This document shows positions 1 to 6,415 of a stretch of DNA of 6,441 nucleotides, one piece after another. Where the stretch lies: positions 1-6,441 of the forward strand of contig CAZHRU010000119.1 of the NCBI GenBank assembly GCA_964535015.1, read 5' to 3'. The stretch is from CAZDUS01 sp964535015 (GTDB taxonomy: Bacteria; Verrucomicrobiota; Kiritimatiellia; CAIKKV01; CAITUY01). The notes below the pieces were generated by a model. That model had not been told where the DNA came from and did not search any database. It saw only the letters and a program-made list of their open reading frames with translations. The first letter of the stretch is position 1; each line of letters starts with the position of its first letter. The translations under genes and the position numbers were made by a program.

Positions 1-102
1 TTTCCCTTCCTTTCCTTCATTCACAGGCTTATCCTGTCGCGAGGGTGGTGAATCTGAATTAATTGGGCGACTATAATGATCACTCATTGATGAGACAGCA
101 CA

Positions 103-531
103 CTAGCGACCAGGCAGTCTGCTTTCCCGGTGGATATCCGCCGTCTGGGTGGCAATCGAGACGGGAGACGACCCCGCCTTTTGAACCATCGGATCCCTGA
201 ACATGAAGAAGACCGCACCCAGGAGACAGCATCCGGCCCAGAGATAATTCCACGACCAGGCCTGTCGCATGTAGAAGACGGCAAAGGGCACGAAAACGGA
301 CAACGTGATGACCTCCTGCATGATTTTCAGTTGCGGCAGCGACAGGGTACTGTATCCAATCCGGTTTGCCGGCACCTGGAACAGGTATTCGAAAAATGCC
401 ACTCCCCAACTCACCAACGCGGCAATTATCCACGGCTTGCTTCCCAGGTTCTTCAGGTGCGCGTACCACGCAAATGTCATGAAGGCGTTTGAAATGACAA
501 GCAATATGACCGTTCGAAAAACGACATTCAT
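103..531 (-). CDS. DUF486 family small membrane protein (DMT-like)
   Basis: This encodes a 142-residue integral membrane protein of the DUF486 family, which is related to small drug/metabolite transporters; its substrate is unknown. Four hydrophobic segments are visible at about residues 6-24, 34-53, 69-88 and 93-111. Family hallmarks seen are N-A-F-M-T-F-A-W-Y near residues 15-23, S-W-G-V-A-F-F-E-Y at 41-49, the Q-V-P-A-N-R-I-G-Y loop at 52-60, Q-L-K-I-M-Q-E-V-I-T at 67-76, and W-N-Y-L-W followed by G-A-V-F-F-M-F-R. The start is supported by AAGGAG six bases upstream. Family members usually end soon after the fourth helix (roughly 110-120 residues). This one carries a polar tail of about 30 residues (113-142) with no recognisable motif, so the original stop may have been lost. 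It lies downstream of tex on the same strand, but a 232-nt gap with a hairpin makes separate transcription likely. Family membership is secure; transport activity is not shown. Confidence 0.93.
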   Translation of the reverse strand: MNVVFRTVILLVISNAFMTFAWYAHLKNLGSKPWIIAALVSWGVAFFEYLFQVPANRIGYSTLSLPQLKIMQEVITLSVFVPFAVFYMRQAWSWNYLWAGCCLLGAVFFMFRDPMVQKAGSSPVSIATQTADIHRESRLPGR

Positions 532-537
532 ACCTCA

Positions 538-543
538 CTCCTT
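538..543 (-). promoter_or_regulatory. Ribosome binding site of the DUF486 gene
   Basis: On the minus strand this reads AAGGAG, a perfect Shine-Dalgarno core, six bases before the ATG at 531. It fixes the start codon of the membrane protein gene. Confidence 0.75.
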
Positions 544-588
544 CCCCTTGAAACCGGTCAATCTAGCATGATCACCACGATGATTTCG

Positions 589-623
589 AGCATGTCCTTG
601 CCTGACAGCATGTCCTTGCCTGA
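589..623. repeat. Tandem 17-bp direct repeat upstream of the DUF486 gene
   Basis: The 17-base unit AGCATGTCCTTGCCTGA occurs twice without mismatch, at 589-605 and 607-623, separated by a single C (an 18-bp period). It lies 58-92 bases upstream of the DUF486 start, in the presumed leader or promoter region. It could be a recent slippage duplication or a pair of operator-like sites spaced close to two helical turns. Only the repeat itself is seen; any regulatory role is inference. Confidence 0.8.
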
Positions 624-708
624 GGAAGTTTAGAGTCACATCGCAACAAATAACACATGCGGAAAGCGTGATGGAATAGTGCAAGAAGGTCGCTGTCCCC
701 GTTGGCCC

Positions 709-729
709 AATAACGAATAACGCAATAAC
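709..729. repeat. Three closely spaced AATAAC copies
   Basis: AATAAC occurs at 709-714, 716-721 and 724-729. On the minus strand these read GTTATT three times and follow directly after the hairpin downstream of tex. They give that side of the hairpin a T-rich but interrupted tail. They may contribute to termination or be a small degenerate repeat; no function can be assigned. Confidence 0.5.
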
Positions 730-732
730 TCG

Positions 733-752
733 GGCGTCCCCCATGGGACGCC
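733..752 (-). terminator. Hairpin after tex, probable terminator
   Basis: A perfect 8-bp inverted repeat (GGCGTCCC at 733-740, GGGACGCC at 745-752) encloses a four-base loop. It begins 11 bases past the tex stop codon in the tex direction. The stem is GC-rich. On the minus strand it is followed by CGAG and then three GTTATT units rather than a clean run of T, so intrinsic termination is likely but not textbook. No gene converges on it from the left, so it most plausibly serves tex. Confidence 0.55.
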
Positions 753-763
753 AGTGAACTTAT

Positions 764-3061
764 TCAACCCAGGGCCGCAAACGGATTGGAATTGAACTGG
801 GGTCTGGAAGGCGGCCGTGGGCCGCCAGGCCCGCCACGCCGGTCCACGGATTTCCCGCCTCCCGTCGATCCCCCGCCGGGCACCCCCTTCCCCTTCGCGC
901 TCAAGGCAATGCGCTTGCGGGGAATGTCCACGTCGATGACCCACACCTTGATCCGGTCGCCCGCCTGCACCACCTCGGCGGGATCGGTGATATACCGGTC
1001 CGAAAGCGCGGACACATGGACCAGACCGTCCTGATGCACGCCGACGTCAACAAACGCCCCGAACGCCGTCACATTGGTGACAATCCCCATCAACTCCATG
1101 CCGGGCTTCAGATCCTCCATCGTGTTGACGTCATCCCTGAAACACGGCGCCTCAAAGGTTTCCCGGGGATCCCGTCCGGGTTTCTTGAGTTCGGCGATGA
1201 TATCCCTCAACGTGGGTTCCCCCACTTCGGCGCTGACATACTTCCGGATCTCGATCTTATCGGCCAGATCCTTGTTCCCCACGAGGTCTTTCAAAGCCAC
1301 CCCGAGGTCTTTCGCCATCTTCGCCACCAGCGCATACCGCTCCGGATGGACCGCCGAGGCATCGAGGGGATGATCGCCCTGGCGCAGCCGCAGGAATCCC
1401 GCGGCCTGCTCAAACGCTTTCGGCCCCAGACTGGGCACCTTGAGCAGACCCGCACGGCTCGTGAAGGCCCCGCTCTTGTCCCGGTAGGCCACAATCTTCT
1501 TTGCCAGACTGTTACCCACCCCGGACACCCGCGCCAACAGAAAGGCACTCGCGGTGTTCAGCTCAACGCCGACGTGGTTGACGCAACTGACCACCACATC
1601 CTCCAGTTTCTGGGAGATCAGGGGCTGGTAGACATCATGCTGGTACTGACCCACACCGATGGATTTGGGATCGATCTTGACCAATTCGGCCAAAGGATCC
1701 TGCAGCCGGCGCCCGATGGAAATCGCCCCCCGAACGGTCACGTCAAGATCCGGGAACTCATCCCGCGCGACCTCGGAAGCGCTGTAAATGCTCGCGCCGG
1801 ACTCATTCACCTGGATCACCATCACGTTCTTGATGTTGGCCTTCTTGAGCGTGTCCCGGATAAACGCCTCCGTTTCGCGACCGGCTGTGCCGTTGCCGAC
1901 CGCGATGGCGGCCGGCTGGTGCTTCGCGATCAACTTCGCCAGGTCAATGCGCGCCTCCATTTCGGCCCGGTCCCCCTGGCTGAGATACAAGGTGGTGTTC
2001 GCCAGGAATTTGCCGGTGCCATCCAGCGCCGCCACCTTGCAGCCCGTCCGGATCCCGGGATCCACGGCGATCACCGGACGCCCCCCCAGCGGTGCGGCCA
2101 GAAGCAGGTTGCGCAGGTTCTTCGCAAAAATCTCGACGGCCGCCCGGTCGGCCTTCATCTTCAAGTCGACCGAAACATCCGTCTCCACACTGGGCGAAAT
2201 GAGCCGCTTATAACTGTCCTCGATGGCGGTCCGCAGATGAACGGCAAACGGGGACCGGTCATTCACCTTCATCATCTCCCCCATCCGCTTCAGTACGGGG
2301 TCGGCATCCACCGAGAAGGATCGCTTCAACACCCCCTCGTTCTCGCCCCGGCGGATGGCCAGATAGCGGTGCGACGGGATGTCCGCGGCCTTTTCCTTGA
2401 AGTCATAATACTGCTCGAACTTGGTCGGTTGCTGGGTGGCCTCCTTGACGGCCTCGGACACCACCACGCCGTTGGCGGCGAACCACTGGCGGGTGAAGGC
2501 CCTGATCTCGGCATTCTCGGAGACTGTTTCCGCCACGATATCACGCGCACCGGACAAGGCCTCCTCGCCCGACGCCACCTTTTTTTCCGCATTCACAAAA
2601 GCCTTGGCCGCCTCGTCGGCGCTTCCCGAGACCGGTTGCTGGAGGATCAGGTCGGCCAGGGCCTCCAGTCCCTTCTCCCTGGCGATCATGGCGCGCGTCC
2701 GTCGTTTCGGCTTGAAGGGCAGGTAAAGATCCTCGAGCGCATTCTTGGTGGTGCAGGCGAGGATCTTCGCCTTCAGGTCATCCGTCAGTTTGCCCTGCTG
2801 CCCGATGGAGTCCAGAATCGTGGTGCGGCGCTCCTCCAGATCCTTGTAGTACTCGAGGCGTTCCTGAATCTTCCCGATCTGGACTTCATCCAGGTTCCCG
2901 GTGACTTCCTTGCGGTAGCGGGCAATAAAGGGGATCGTACTCCCTTCAAAGAGCAATTTGGCCACCGCGAGCACCTGGCGGGGCGCGATGTTGAGTTCGG
3001 TGGAAAGGCGGGGAATAAACGAGGCATCCAGCGATTCGTTGGCGTTAATTTCAGCAACCAT
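764..3061 (-). CDS. tex: Transcription accessory protein Tex (S1 RNA-binding)
   Basis: This is a full-length Tex protein of 765 residues, close to the usual length of about 770. Tex is a conserved cytoplasmic nucleic-acid-binding protein linked to transcription and RNA metabolism. Domains in order: an N-terminal helical Tex region (about 1-320) with the typical T-I-P-F-I-A-R-Y-R-K-E at 42-52 and L-Y-L-P-F-K-P-K-R-R-T-R at 112-123; a YqgF/RNase H-like domain starting with V-I-A-V-D-P-G-I-R-T-G-C at 330-341 and including V-G-N-G-T-A-G-R-E-T near 388-397; helix-hairpin-helix repeats at about 490-560, with V-S-G-V-G and V-P-S-L-G-P-K-A-F-E-Q; and an S1 domain at about 651-722 with G-A-F-V-D-V-G-V-H-Q-D-G-L-V-H-V-S. 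A Gly/Pro/Arg-rich tail (724-756) ends in N-P-F-A-A-L-G. The start is supported by GGGAG six bases upstream. The gene is divergent from the multiheme gene, and no frame disruption is seen. Confidence 0.97.
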   Translation of the reverse strand: MVAEINANESLDASFIPRLSTELNIAPRQVLAVAKLLFEGSTIPFIARYRKEVTGNLDEVQIGKIQERLEYYKDLEERRTTILDSIGQQGKLTDDLKAKILACTTKNALEDLYLPFKPKRRTRAMIAREKGLEALADLILQQPVSGSADEAAKAFVNAEKKVASGEEALSGARDIVAETVSENAEIRAFTRQWFAANGVVVSEAVKEATQQPTKFEQYYDFKEKAADIPSHRYLAIRRGENEGVLKRSFSVDADPVLKRMGEMMKVNDRSPFAVHLRTAIEDSYKRLISPSVETDVSVDLKMKADRAAVEIFAKNLRNLLLAAPLGGRPVIAVDPGIRTGCKVAALDGTGKFLANTTLYLSQGDRAEMEARIDLAKLIAKHQPAAIAVGNGTAGRETEAFIRDTLKKANIKNVMVIQVNESGASIYSASEVARDEFPDLDVTVRGAISIGRRLQDPLAELVKIDPKSIGVGQYQHDVYQPLISQKLEDVVVSCVNHVGVELNTASAFLLARVSGVGNSLAKKIVAYRDKSGAFTSRAGLLKVPSLGPKAFEQAAGFLRLRQGDHPLDASAVHPERYALVAKMAKDLGVALKDLVGNKDLADKIEIRKYVSAEVGEPTLRDIIAELKKPGRDPRETFEAPCFRDDVNTMEDLKPGMELMGIVTNVTAFGAFVDVGVHQDGLVHVSALSDRYITDPAEVVQAGDRIKVWVIDVDIPRKRIALSAKGKGVPGGGSTGGGKSVDRRGGPGGPRPPSRPQFNSNPFAALG

Positions 3062-3067
3062 ACAGGT

Positions 3068-3072
3068 CTCCC
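3068..3072 (-). promoter_or_regulatory. Ribosome binding site of tex
   Basis: The minus strand reads GGGAG followed by six bases and then the ATG at 3061. This good Shine-Dalgarno match fixes the tex start. Confidence 0.7.
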
Positions 3073-3085
3073 AAAAAAGGAAGGC

Positions 3086-3116
3086 ATTTTACAGATTCAG
3101 GGCAGGAAGAAAGCAA
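3086..3116 (-). promoter_or_regulatory. Weak candidate promoter for tex
   Basis: On the minus strand, TTGCTT (3111-3116) precedes TAAAAT (3086-3091) with a 19-base spacer. The overlapping TGTAAA (3088-3093) would give a 17-base spacer. Either fits a sigma-70-type promoter only moderately. It would start transcription close to the ribosome binding site, leaving a short leader. Confidence 0.25.
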
Positions 3117-3406
3117 ATAATCACCGCAGGGATAACAAGACCAGGACGGTGGCATAGATAAAGCCCCACTCCCGCTCCGGCGTAAACAGTTATTGTGTCA
3201 TAGGATAAGGGAGATCAGAGGAGAATCAAACGTGCGCGGTTTCTCAAGAGACAGCCAATCTTTTTCTCTTTTTGGCAGTATCTCATCAGTTCGTTTTGCT
3301 TGGTGTCCGAATAGGCGCCAGAGTGGGTACGGAACAGATGGCCTGGTGTCCCGCAGGATTCGAGCAGACGCGAAGTACGGCTTGGATCAACCCAGACTGC
3401 CCGGCG

Positions 3407-3420
3407 CTCATGATAATCAA
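3407..3420. promoter_or_regulatory. FNR/CRP-like operator candidate
   Basis: The 14-mer CTCATGATAATCAA matches the FNR consensus TTGAT-N4-ATCAA at 8 of 10 positions, with a perfect right half. It sits two bases upstream of the -35 hexamer of the multiheme gene promoter. Its centre is about 44 bases from the estimated transcription start, close to the -41.5 spacing of class II activator sites. Control by an FNR/CRP-family regulator would suit an anaerobic or redox-linked cytochrome, but one palindrome in one sequence is weak evidence. Confidence 0.3.
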
Positions 3421-3422
3421 AC

Positions 3423-3451
3423 TTGAATTGAGCCCCACCGGGAACTATGAT
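3423..3451 (+). promoter_or_regulatory. Sigma-70-type promoter of the multiheme gene
   Basis: TTGAAT (3423-3428) and TATGAT (3446-3451) are separated by exactly 17 bases. They match the consensus hexamers at four and five of six positions. Transcription would start near 3458, leaving a leader of about 30 bases before the ATG at 3490. Confidence 0.55.
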
Positions 3452-3478
3452 TTCAAGCAGTAGCATGCATATCCGGAT

Positions 3479-3482
3479 GAGG
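3479..3482 (+). promoter_or_regulatory. Ribosome binding site of the multiheme gene
   Basis: GAGG lies seven bases before the ATG at 3490. It supports this start, which also places an export signal directly at the N-terminus. Confidence 0.6.
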
Positions 3483-3489
3483 CGGACCG

Positions 3490-5910
3490 ATGAACTTGAC
3501 GACTCTGGCTACAGGATGGGTGCCTCGACTGAGCGCCGCAGGGTTGCTCCTCCTGATCACCGTTGGCTGGACCCCGCTTGCCGTCACCAATGACCCGCTT
3601 GTCCGCATGCCCGGCACCCAGCCCGGCCAGGTGGTTGATCTCGAATCGGACAAACAGTGCCTGAGTTGCCATGGCGGATTCGAGATGGATCACTGGAAGG
3701 GCTCCATGATGGGCCAAGCCTCGCGCGATCCAATCTTCTGGGCCGCCACCACCGTAGCCGCCCAGGACTCCGTCTGGGCACTGGGCAATCCCAACGCCGC
3801 CGATCTCTGCCTGCGCTGCCACTTCCCGCAGGGTTGGCTCGACAAACGCTCCGACCCCCCGAACGCCTCGCTGATGCGCGGCGAGGACTACGAGGGGGTG
3901 AGTTGCAAGATCTGCCATTACCTCTACAACCCACACTTCAAAATCGACAACACAGGCGGACGCGAGGGCACCAACTGGGTAAACTACTGGGACGAGGCCG
4001 GATCCCTGTCCGCCCCGGCCGCCGCCGCTACCTACGCCGCTGATGCCGCCGCGGCCACCCAGATGACCTTTTTCAACGGGAACCCCTTCTTCACCAACGA
4101 CGCCCCGCACAGCGCTTTGTATACGGAATCCGCAGGCGGCCAGTACTTCCTCACCACAGGAACCCGCGACAGCAAACGCGGACCCTTTGCCGATGCCGTT
4201 GCCAAGCACGAATTCCTGTACAGCCGCTACCACAAGGGACGCTACTTGTGCGGCACATGCCATGACGTCTCCAATCCCGCCCTGCATAACCTGGGGCATT
4301 CGGGAACCAACCCACTTCCCTCGGAAATAAATCCGGCCTCCAGTTACTTCCACATCGAGCGGACCTTCTCGGAATTCATGCTGTCGGGCTATAGCGCCAC
4401 CGGCGGCCTCGCCGGCACCGGCCCCTATCACCCCGATGTCTTCAAGACCTCCCACGCCAGCAATACCATTGCCACCTGCCAGGACTGCCACTTCCGCGAC
4501 TTGTCCGGTCAGCGGGCTGGTAATTCAGGAGTTATCCGACCCGGCGGCTCCACGGAACATCCGCTCAGCGGGATTCCCGAACACCGCATGGTCGGAGGCA
4601 ACGCCTGGGTCCCCGCCCTGCTCGCCAGCATCGTGCCCACCTCGCCCAACTACAACCCCACCAACTCGGCACTGCTTCGGCAGGGGCCCGCCATCCTGAC
4701 CCTTGACTTCACCCAGGGCGAGGCACTTGACCCCTTCATGCTGCTGGAGACCAGCGCCCTTGCTCAGGGAATGATGCAAAGCTCCATTTCCATGACCCAT
4801 GCCTCCTATTCCCTCACCAACAATCAGTTCACCCTGCGCCTGCAAAATCACACCCCCCACAAACTGATCTCCGGCTTCCCCGAGGGACGCCGTATGTTCC
4901 TGAACCTCAAGGGGTACGTGAACACGCAACTCGTTGTCGAGATCAACCCCTACGACTCAACGGCGGGCACCCTGAAAGGCCTGGCCACCTCCGCCTCCAG
5001 TCCCGCCACCGGGCCCGGTGAGGAGTATCGGGATGACCTCGTCTACGAGATCCATCACAAGAGTTCGATCCTCAACACCAACCACACGTTCCACATTGTT
5101 CTGGCCACGGGTCGCGAGAAGGACAACCGGATCCCGCCGCGCGGCTTCCGGATTGCCGAGGCGGCGGCGCGACTGTGTGAACCAGTATGGCACGGGAGTT
5201 CCGCCACCAACTACTTCACCGCCGCGGAGTATGCTGGCGGATACGACGAGGTGACCGTCCGACTCCCCCCCGGAATCGAACGGATCGAAGCCGGCCTCTA
5301 TTACCAGACCACCAGCCGGGAATTCATGGAGTTCCTGCGTGCCGAGATCAACGGTACCGCCAAGACCCTGACCGGAACCGGTGCAGGTGGCGATCCGGCC
5401 TACCTCGTCCAGACCGACCCCTGGTTCGCACAACTGAAGGCCTGGGGCAACACCCTGTGGTCATTGTGGGAACATAACCGGCACCTTCCCGGCGCCGCGC
5501 CGGTCCTGATGACCAACACCTTCGTCCAACTCGACATCACCGACACCGATCTGGACGGCATCCCGGCCTACTGGGAATCCCTGTATTTCAACGGCGCCAC
5601 CAATGCCCTGCCGGATGCCGACGACGACAAGGACGGGATGAGTAATCGAGACGAATACCTGGCCCTGACCGAGCCGACCGCCTCCAACTCCGTTTTCAAG
5701 ATCGCCTTCACCCAAACCGGGACCCTGAATGGGATCGGATTCACCTCCCATGTCGCACGCCTCTATAACCTGGCGTTCACGACCAACCTGATCCAAGGCC
5801 AGTGGAGCAACCTGCCGCCCGCTCGCCTGCCGGAGGGCGAACTCTCAATCCTCTACCATACCAATGCCGCCAATTCCGGATTCTACAGGATCAGGGTCTC
5901 AACGCCGTAG
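3490..5910 (+). CDS. Exported pentahaem c-type cytochrome with calcium-binding C-terminus
   Basis: This encodes an 806-residue protein with an N-terminal Sec-type signal: Arg13, then a hydrophobic stretch at about 14-27, with likely cleavage after Ala31. Five CxxCH haem-attachment motifs start at Cys57, Cys107, Cys139, Cys254 and Cys330, so a pentahaem c-type cytochrome maturing outside the cytoplasm is expected. The first three lie in an N-terminal module containing W-K-G-S-M-M-G-Q-A and R-D-P-I-F-W-A-A, as in uncharacterised multihaem proteins distantly related to cytochrome c554. An Ala-rich linker follows near 173-192. The middle, about 395-620, looks like a beta-rich domain with N-H-T-P-H-K-L-I-S-G-F-P-E-G-R-R at 453-468, a degenerate form of the G-H-K-x-P-T-G-x-P-x-R signature of such proteins. 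Residues 685-730 carry D-T-D-L-D-G and D-A-D-D-D-K-D-G-M-S-N calcium-binding loops. The last 75 residues, ending near G-F-Y-R-I, resemble a terminal domain common in Verrucomicrobiota-like secreted proteins. The substrate is unknown, and catalysis versus electron transfer cannot be decided. Confidence 0.9.
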   Translation: MNLTTLATGWVPRLSAAGLLLLITVGWTPLAVTNDPLVRMPGTQPGQVVDLESDKQCLSCHGGFEMDHWKGSMMGQASRDPIFWAATTVAAQDSVWALGNPNAADLCLRCHFPQGWLDKRSDPPNASLMRGEDYEGVSCKICHYLYNPHFKIDNTGGREGTNWVNYWDEAGSLSAPAAAATYAADAAAATQMTFFNGNPFFTNDAPHSALYTESAGGQYFLTTGTRDSKRGPFADAVAKHEFLYSRYHKGRYLCGTCHDVSNPALHNLGHSGTNPLPSEINPASSYFHIERTFSEFMLSGYSATGGLAGTGPYHPDVFKTSHASNTIATCQDCHFRDLSGQRAGNSGVIRPGGSTEHPLSGIPEHRMVGGNAWVPALLASIVPTSPNYNPTNSALLRQGPAILTLDFTQGEALDPFMLLETSALAQGMMQSSISMTHASYSLTNNQFTLRLQNHTPHKLISGFPEGRRMFLNLKGYVNTQLVVEINPYDSTAGTLKGLATSASSPATGPGEEYRDDLVYEIHHKSSILNTNHTFHIVLATGREKDNRIPPRGFRIAEAAARLCEPVWHGSSATNYFTAAEYAGGYDEVTVRLPPGIERIEAGLYYQTTSREFMEFLRAEINGTAKTLTGTGAGGDPAYLVQTDPWFAQLKAWGNTLWSLWEHNRHLPGAAPVLMTNTFVQLDITDTDLDGIPAYWESLYFNGATNALPDADDDKDGMSNRDEYLALTEPTASNSVFKIAFTQTGTLNGIGFTSHVARLYNLAFTTNLIQGQWSNLPPARLPEGELSILYHTNAANSGFYRIRVSTP

Positions 5911-5974
5911 ACGCCACCCCGATAGCCAACACTTGCGATTTTCCAGACAAACCATCATCATGGGTAAGTCACCT

Positions 5975-5980
5975 AAGGAA
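5975..5980 (+). promoter_or_regulatory. Ribosome binding site of the PAS gene
   Basis: AAGGAA is followed by six bases and then the ATG at 5987. This picks the 5987 start over the in-frame ATG at 5960 and over one at 5864 that lies inside the multiheme gene; no comparable site precedes 5960. Confidence 0.6.
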
Positions 5981-5986
5981 TTCTTT

Positions 5987-6415
5987 ATGGTCAGTCACGG
6001 GGCAACAAAAACACAAGCACTCCCGACGGGGGCAGATAGCATTCTAGAGAGCATCTCCGACGGCGTGTTCACGGTGGATACGGACTGGCGCATCAGCTCG
6101 TTCAACCGGGCAGCCGAGGCCATCACGGGTATTCGTCGTCACGATGCCATCGGAAAGACCTGCTCGGATGTGTTCCGTGCCAGCATGTGTGAGGCGGACT
6201 GCGCACTCCGTCAAACAGTCAAGACCGGAAAATCCATCATCAATAAGTCGGCTTTTATCGTGGATGTCGAAGGCCGCCGAATCCCCATTTCCGTCTCCAC
6301 AGCTATTTTACGCGACCAACGTGGGCGAATTGTCGGCGGTGCAGAGACATTTCGCGACCTTAGTCTGGTGGAGGAATTGCGAAAAGAATGCCGCTTCCGG
6401 GTTTTGTGTGGGTAG
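5987..6415 (+). CDS. PAS-domain sensor protein, truncated after the PAS domain
   Basis: This encodes a 142-residue soluble protein, almost all of it one PAS domain (about residues 16-128). Visible PAS features are I-L-E-S-I-S-D-G-V-F-T-V-D at 19-31, W-R-I-S-S-F-N-R-A-A-E at 34-44, I-T-G-I-R-R at 46-51, I-P-I-S-V-S-T at 99-105, and G-G-A-E-T-F-R-D-L-S at 117-126. This PAS type usually heads sigma-54-dependent regulators, where E-E-L-R-K-E leads straight into an AAA+ ATPase and a Fis-type DNA-binding domain. Here the frame stops eight residues after E-E-L-R-K-E (129-134). Cys59, Cys68 and Cys72 form a C-x8-C-x3-C group that could bind a redox cofactor or metal; this is inference. The gene starts 76 bases after the multiheme gene on the same strand and may share its transcript. 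It is either a stand-alone sensor fragment or, more likely, a regulator broken by a frameshift or insertion. An upstream in-frame start at 5960 is possible. Confidence 0.75.
   Translation: MVSHGATKTQALPTGADSILESISDGVFTVDTDWRISSFNRAAEAITGIRRHDAIGKTCSDVFRASMCEADCALRQTVKTGKSIINKSAFIVDVEGRRIPISVSTAILRDQRGRIVGGAETFRDLSLVEELRKECRFRVLCG

Larger units (their letters stand above)
3062..3489. other. 428-nt divergent intergenic region
   Basis: This stretch separates tex (minus) from the multiheme gene (plus). It holds the ribosome binding site and a weak promoter candidate for tex at its left end, and an FNR/CRP-like palindrome, a sigma-70-type promoter and a ribosome binding site for the multiheme gene at its right end. 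The middle (about 3120-3400) contains overlapping short open frames on both strands. None shows a recognisable protein family, and the longest minus-strand one shows little third-position GC preference compared with tex and the multiheme gene. I see no tRNA or strong hairpin. The middle could hide a small RNA, an old gene remnant or a dispersed repeat. Confidence 0.6.

Noticed and set aside
23..37. Small inverted repeat ACAGG-CTTAT-CCTGT as a terminator for the DUF486 gene
   Set aside because: The stem has only five pairs and is followed on the minus strand by a purine-rich stretch, not a T run. The pyrimidine tract at 1-19 is on the wrong side for that direction.
535..744. A 69-codon minus-strand open frame between tex and the DUF486 gene
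   Set aside because: It starts inside the hairpin after tex, runs through the 17-bp repeat (giving a repeated R-Q-G-H-A), has no ribosome binding site that I can see, and ends within the DUF486 ribosome binding region.
1016..3157. A 713-codon open frame on the plus strand opposite tex
   Set aside because: It is antisense to an unmistakable full-length Tex, has a His/Arg/Gly-rich composition with no recognisable domain, and is explained by the strong GC codon bias of tex leaving few stops in the mirrored frame.
3215..3466. An 83-codon minus-strand open frame in the divergent intergenic region
   Set aside because: No Shine-Dalgarno precedes it, its third codon positions are only about half G or C, unlike the neighbouring genes, and it crosses the multiheme promoter. 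It is kept only as part of the unexplained intergenic finding.
3445..4491. A 348-codon minus-strand open frame opposite the multiheme gene
   Set aside because: It lies antisense to a gene with a signal peptide and five CxxCH motifs. Its Gly/Val/Ala-rich translation shows no family and is a codon-bias shadow.
5911..5986. Sigma-54 or sigma-70 promoter before the PAS gene
   Set aside because: TTGCGA at 5933-5938 has no acceptable -10 partner at 16-18 bases, and no GG-N10-GC sigma-54 pattern is present.
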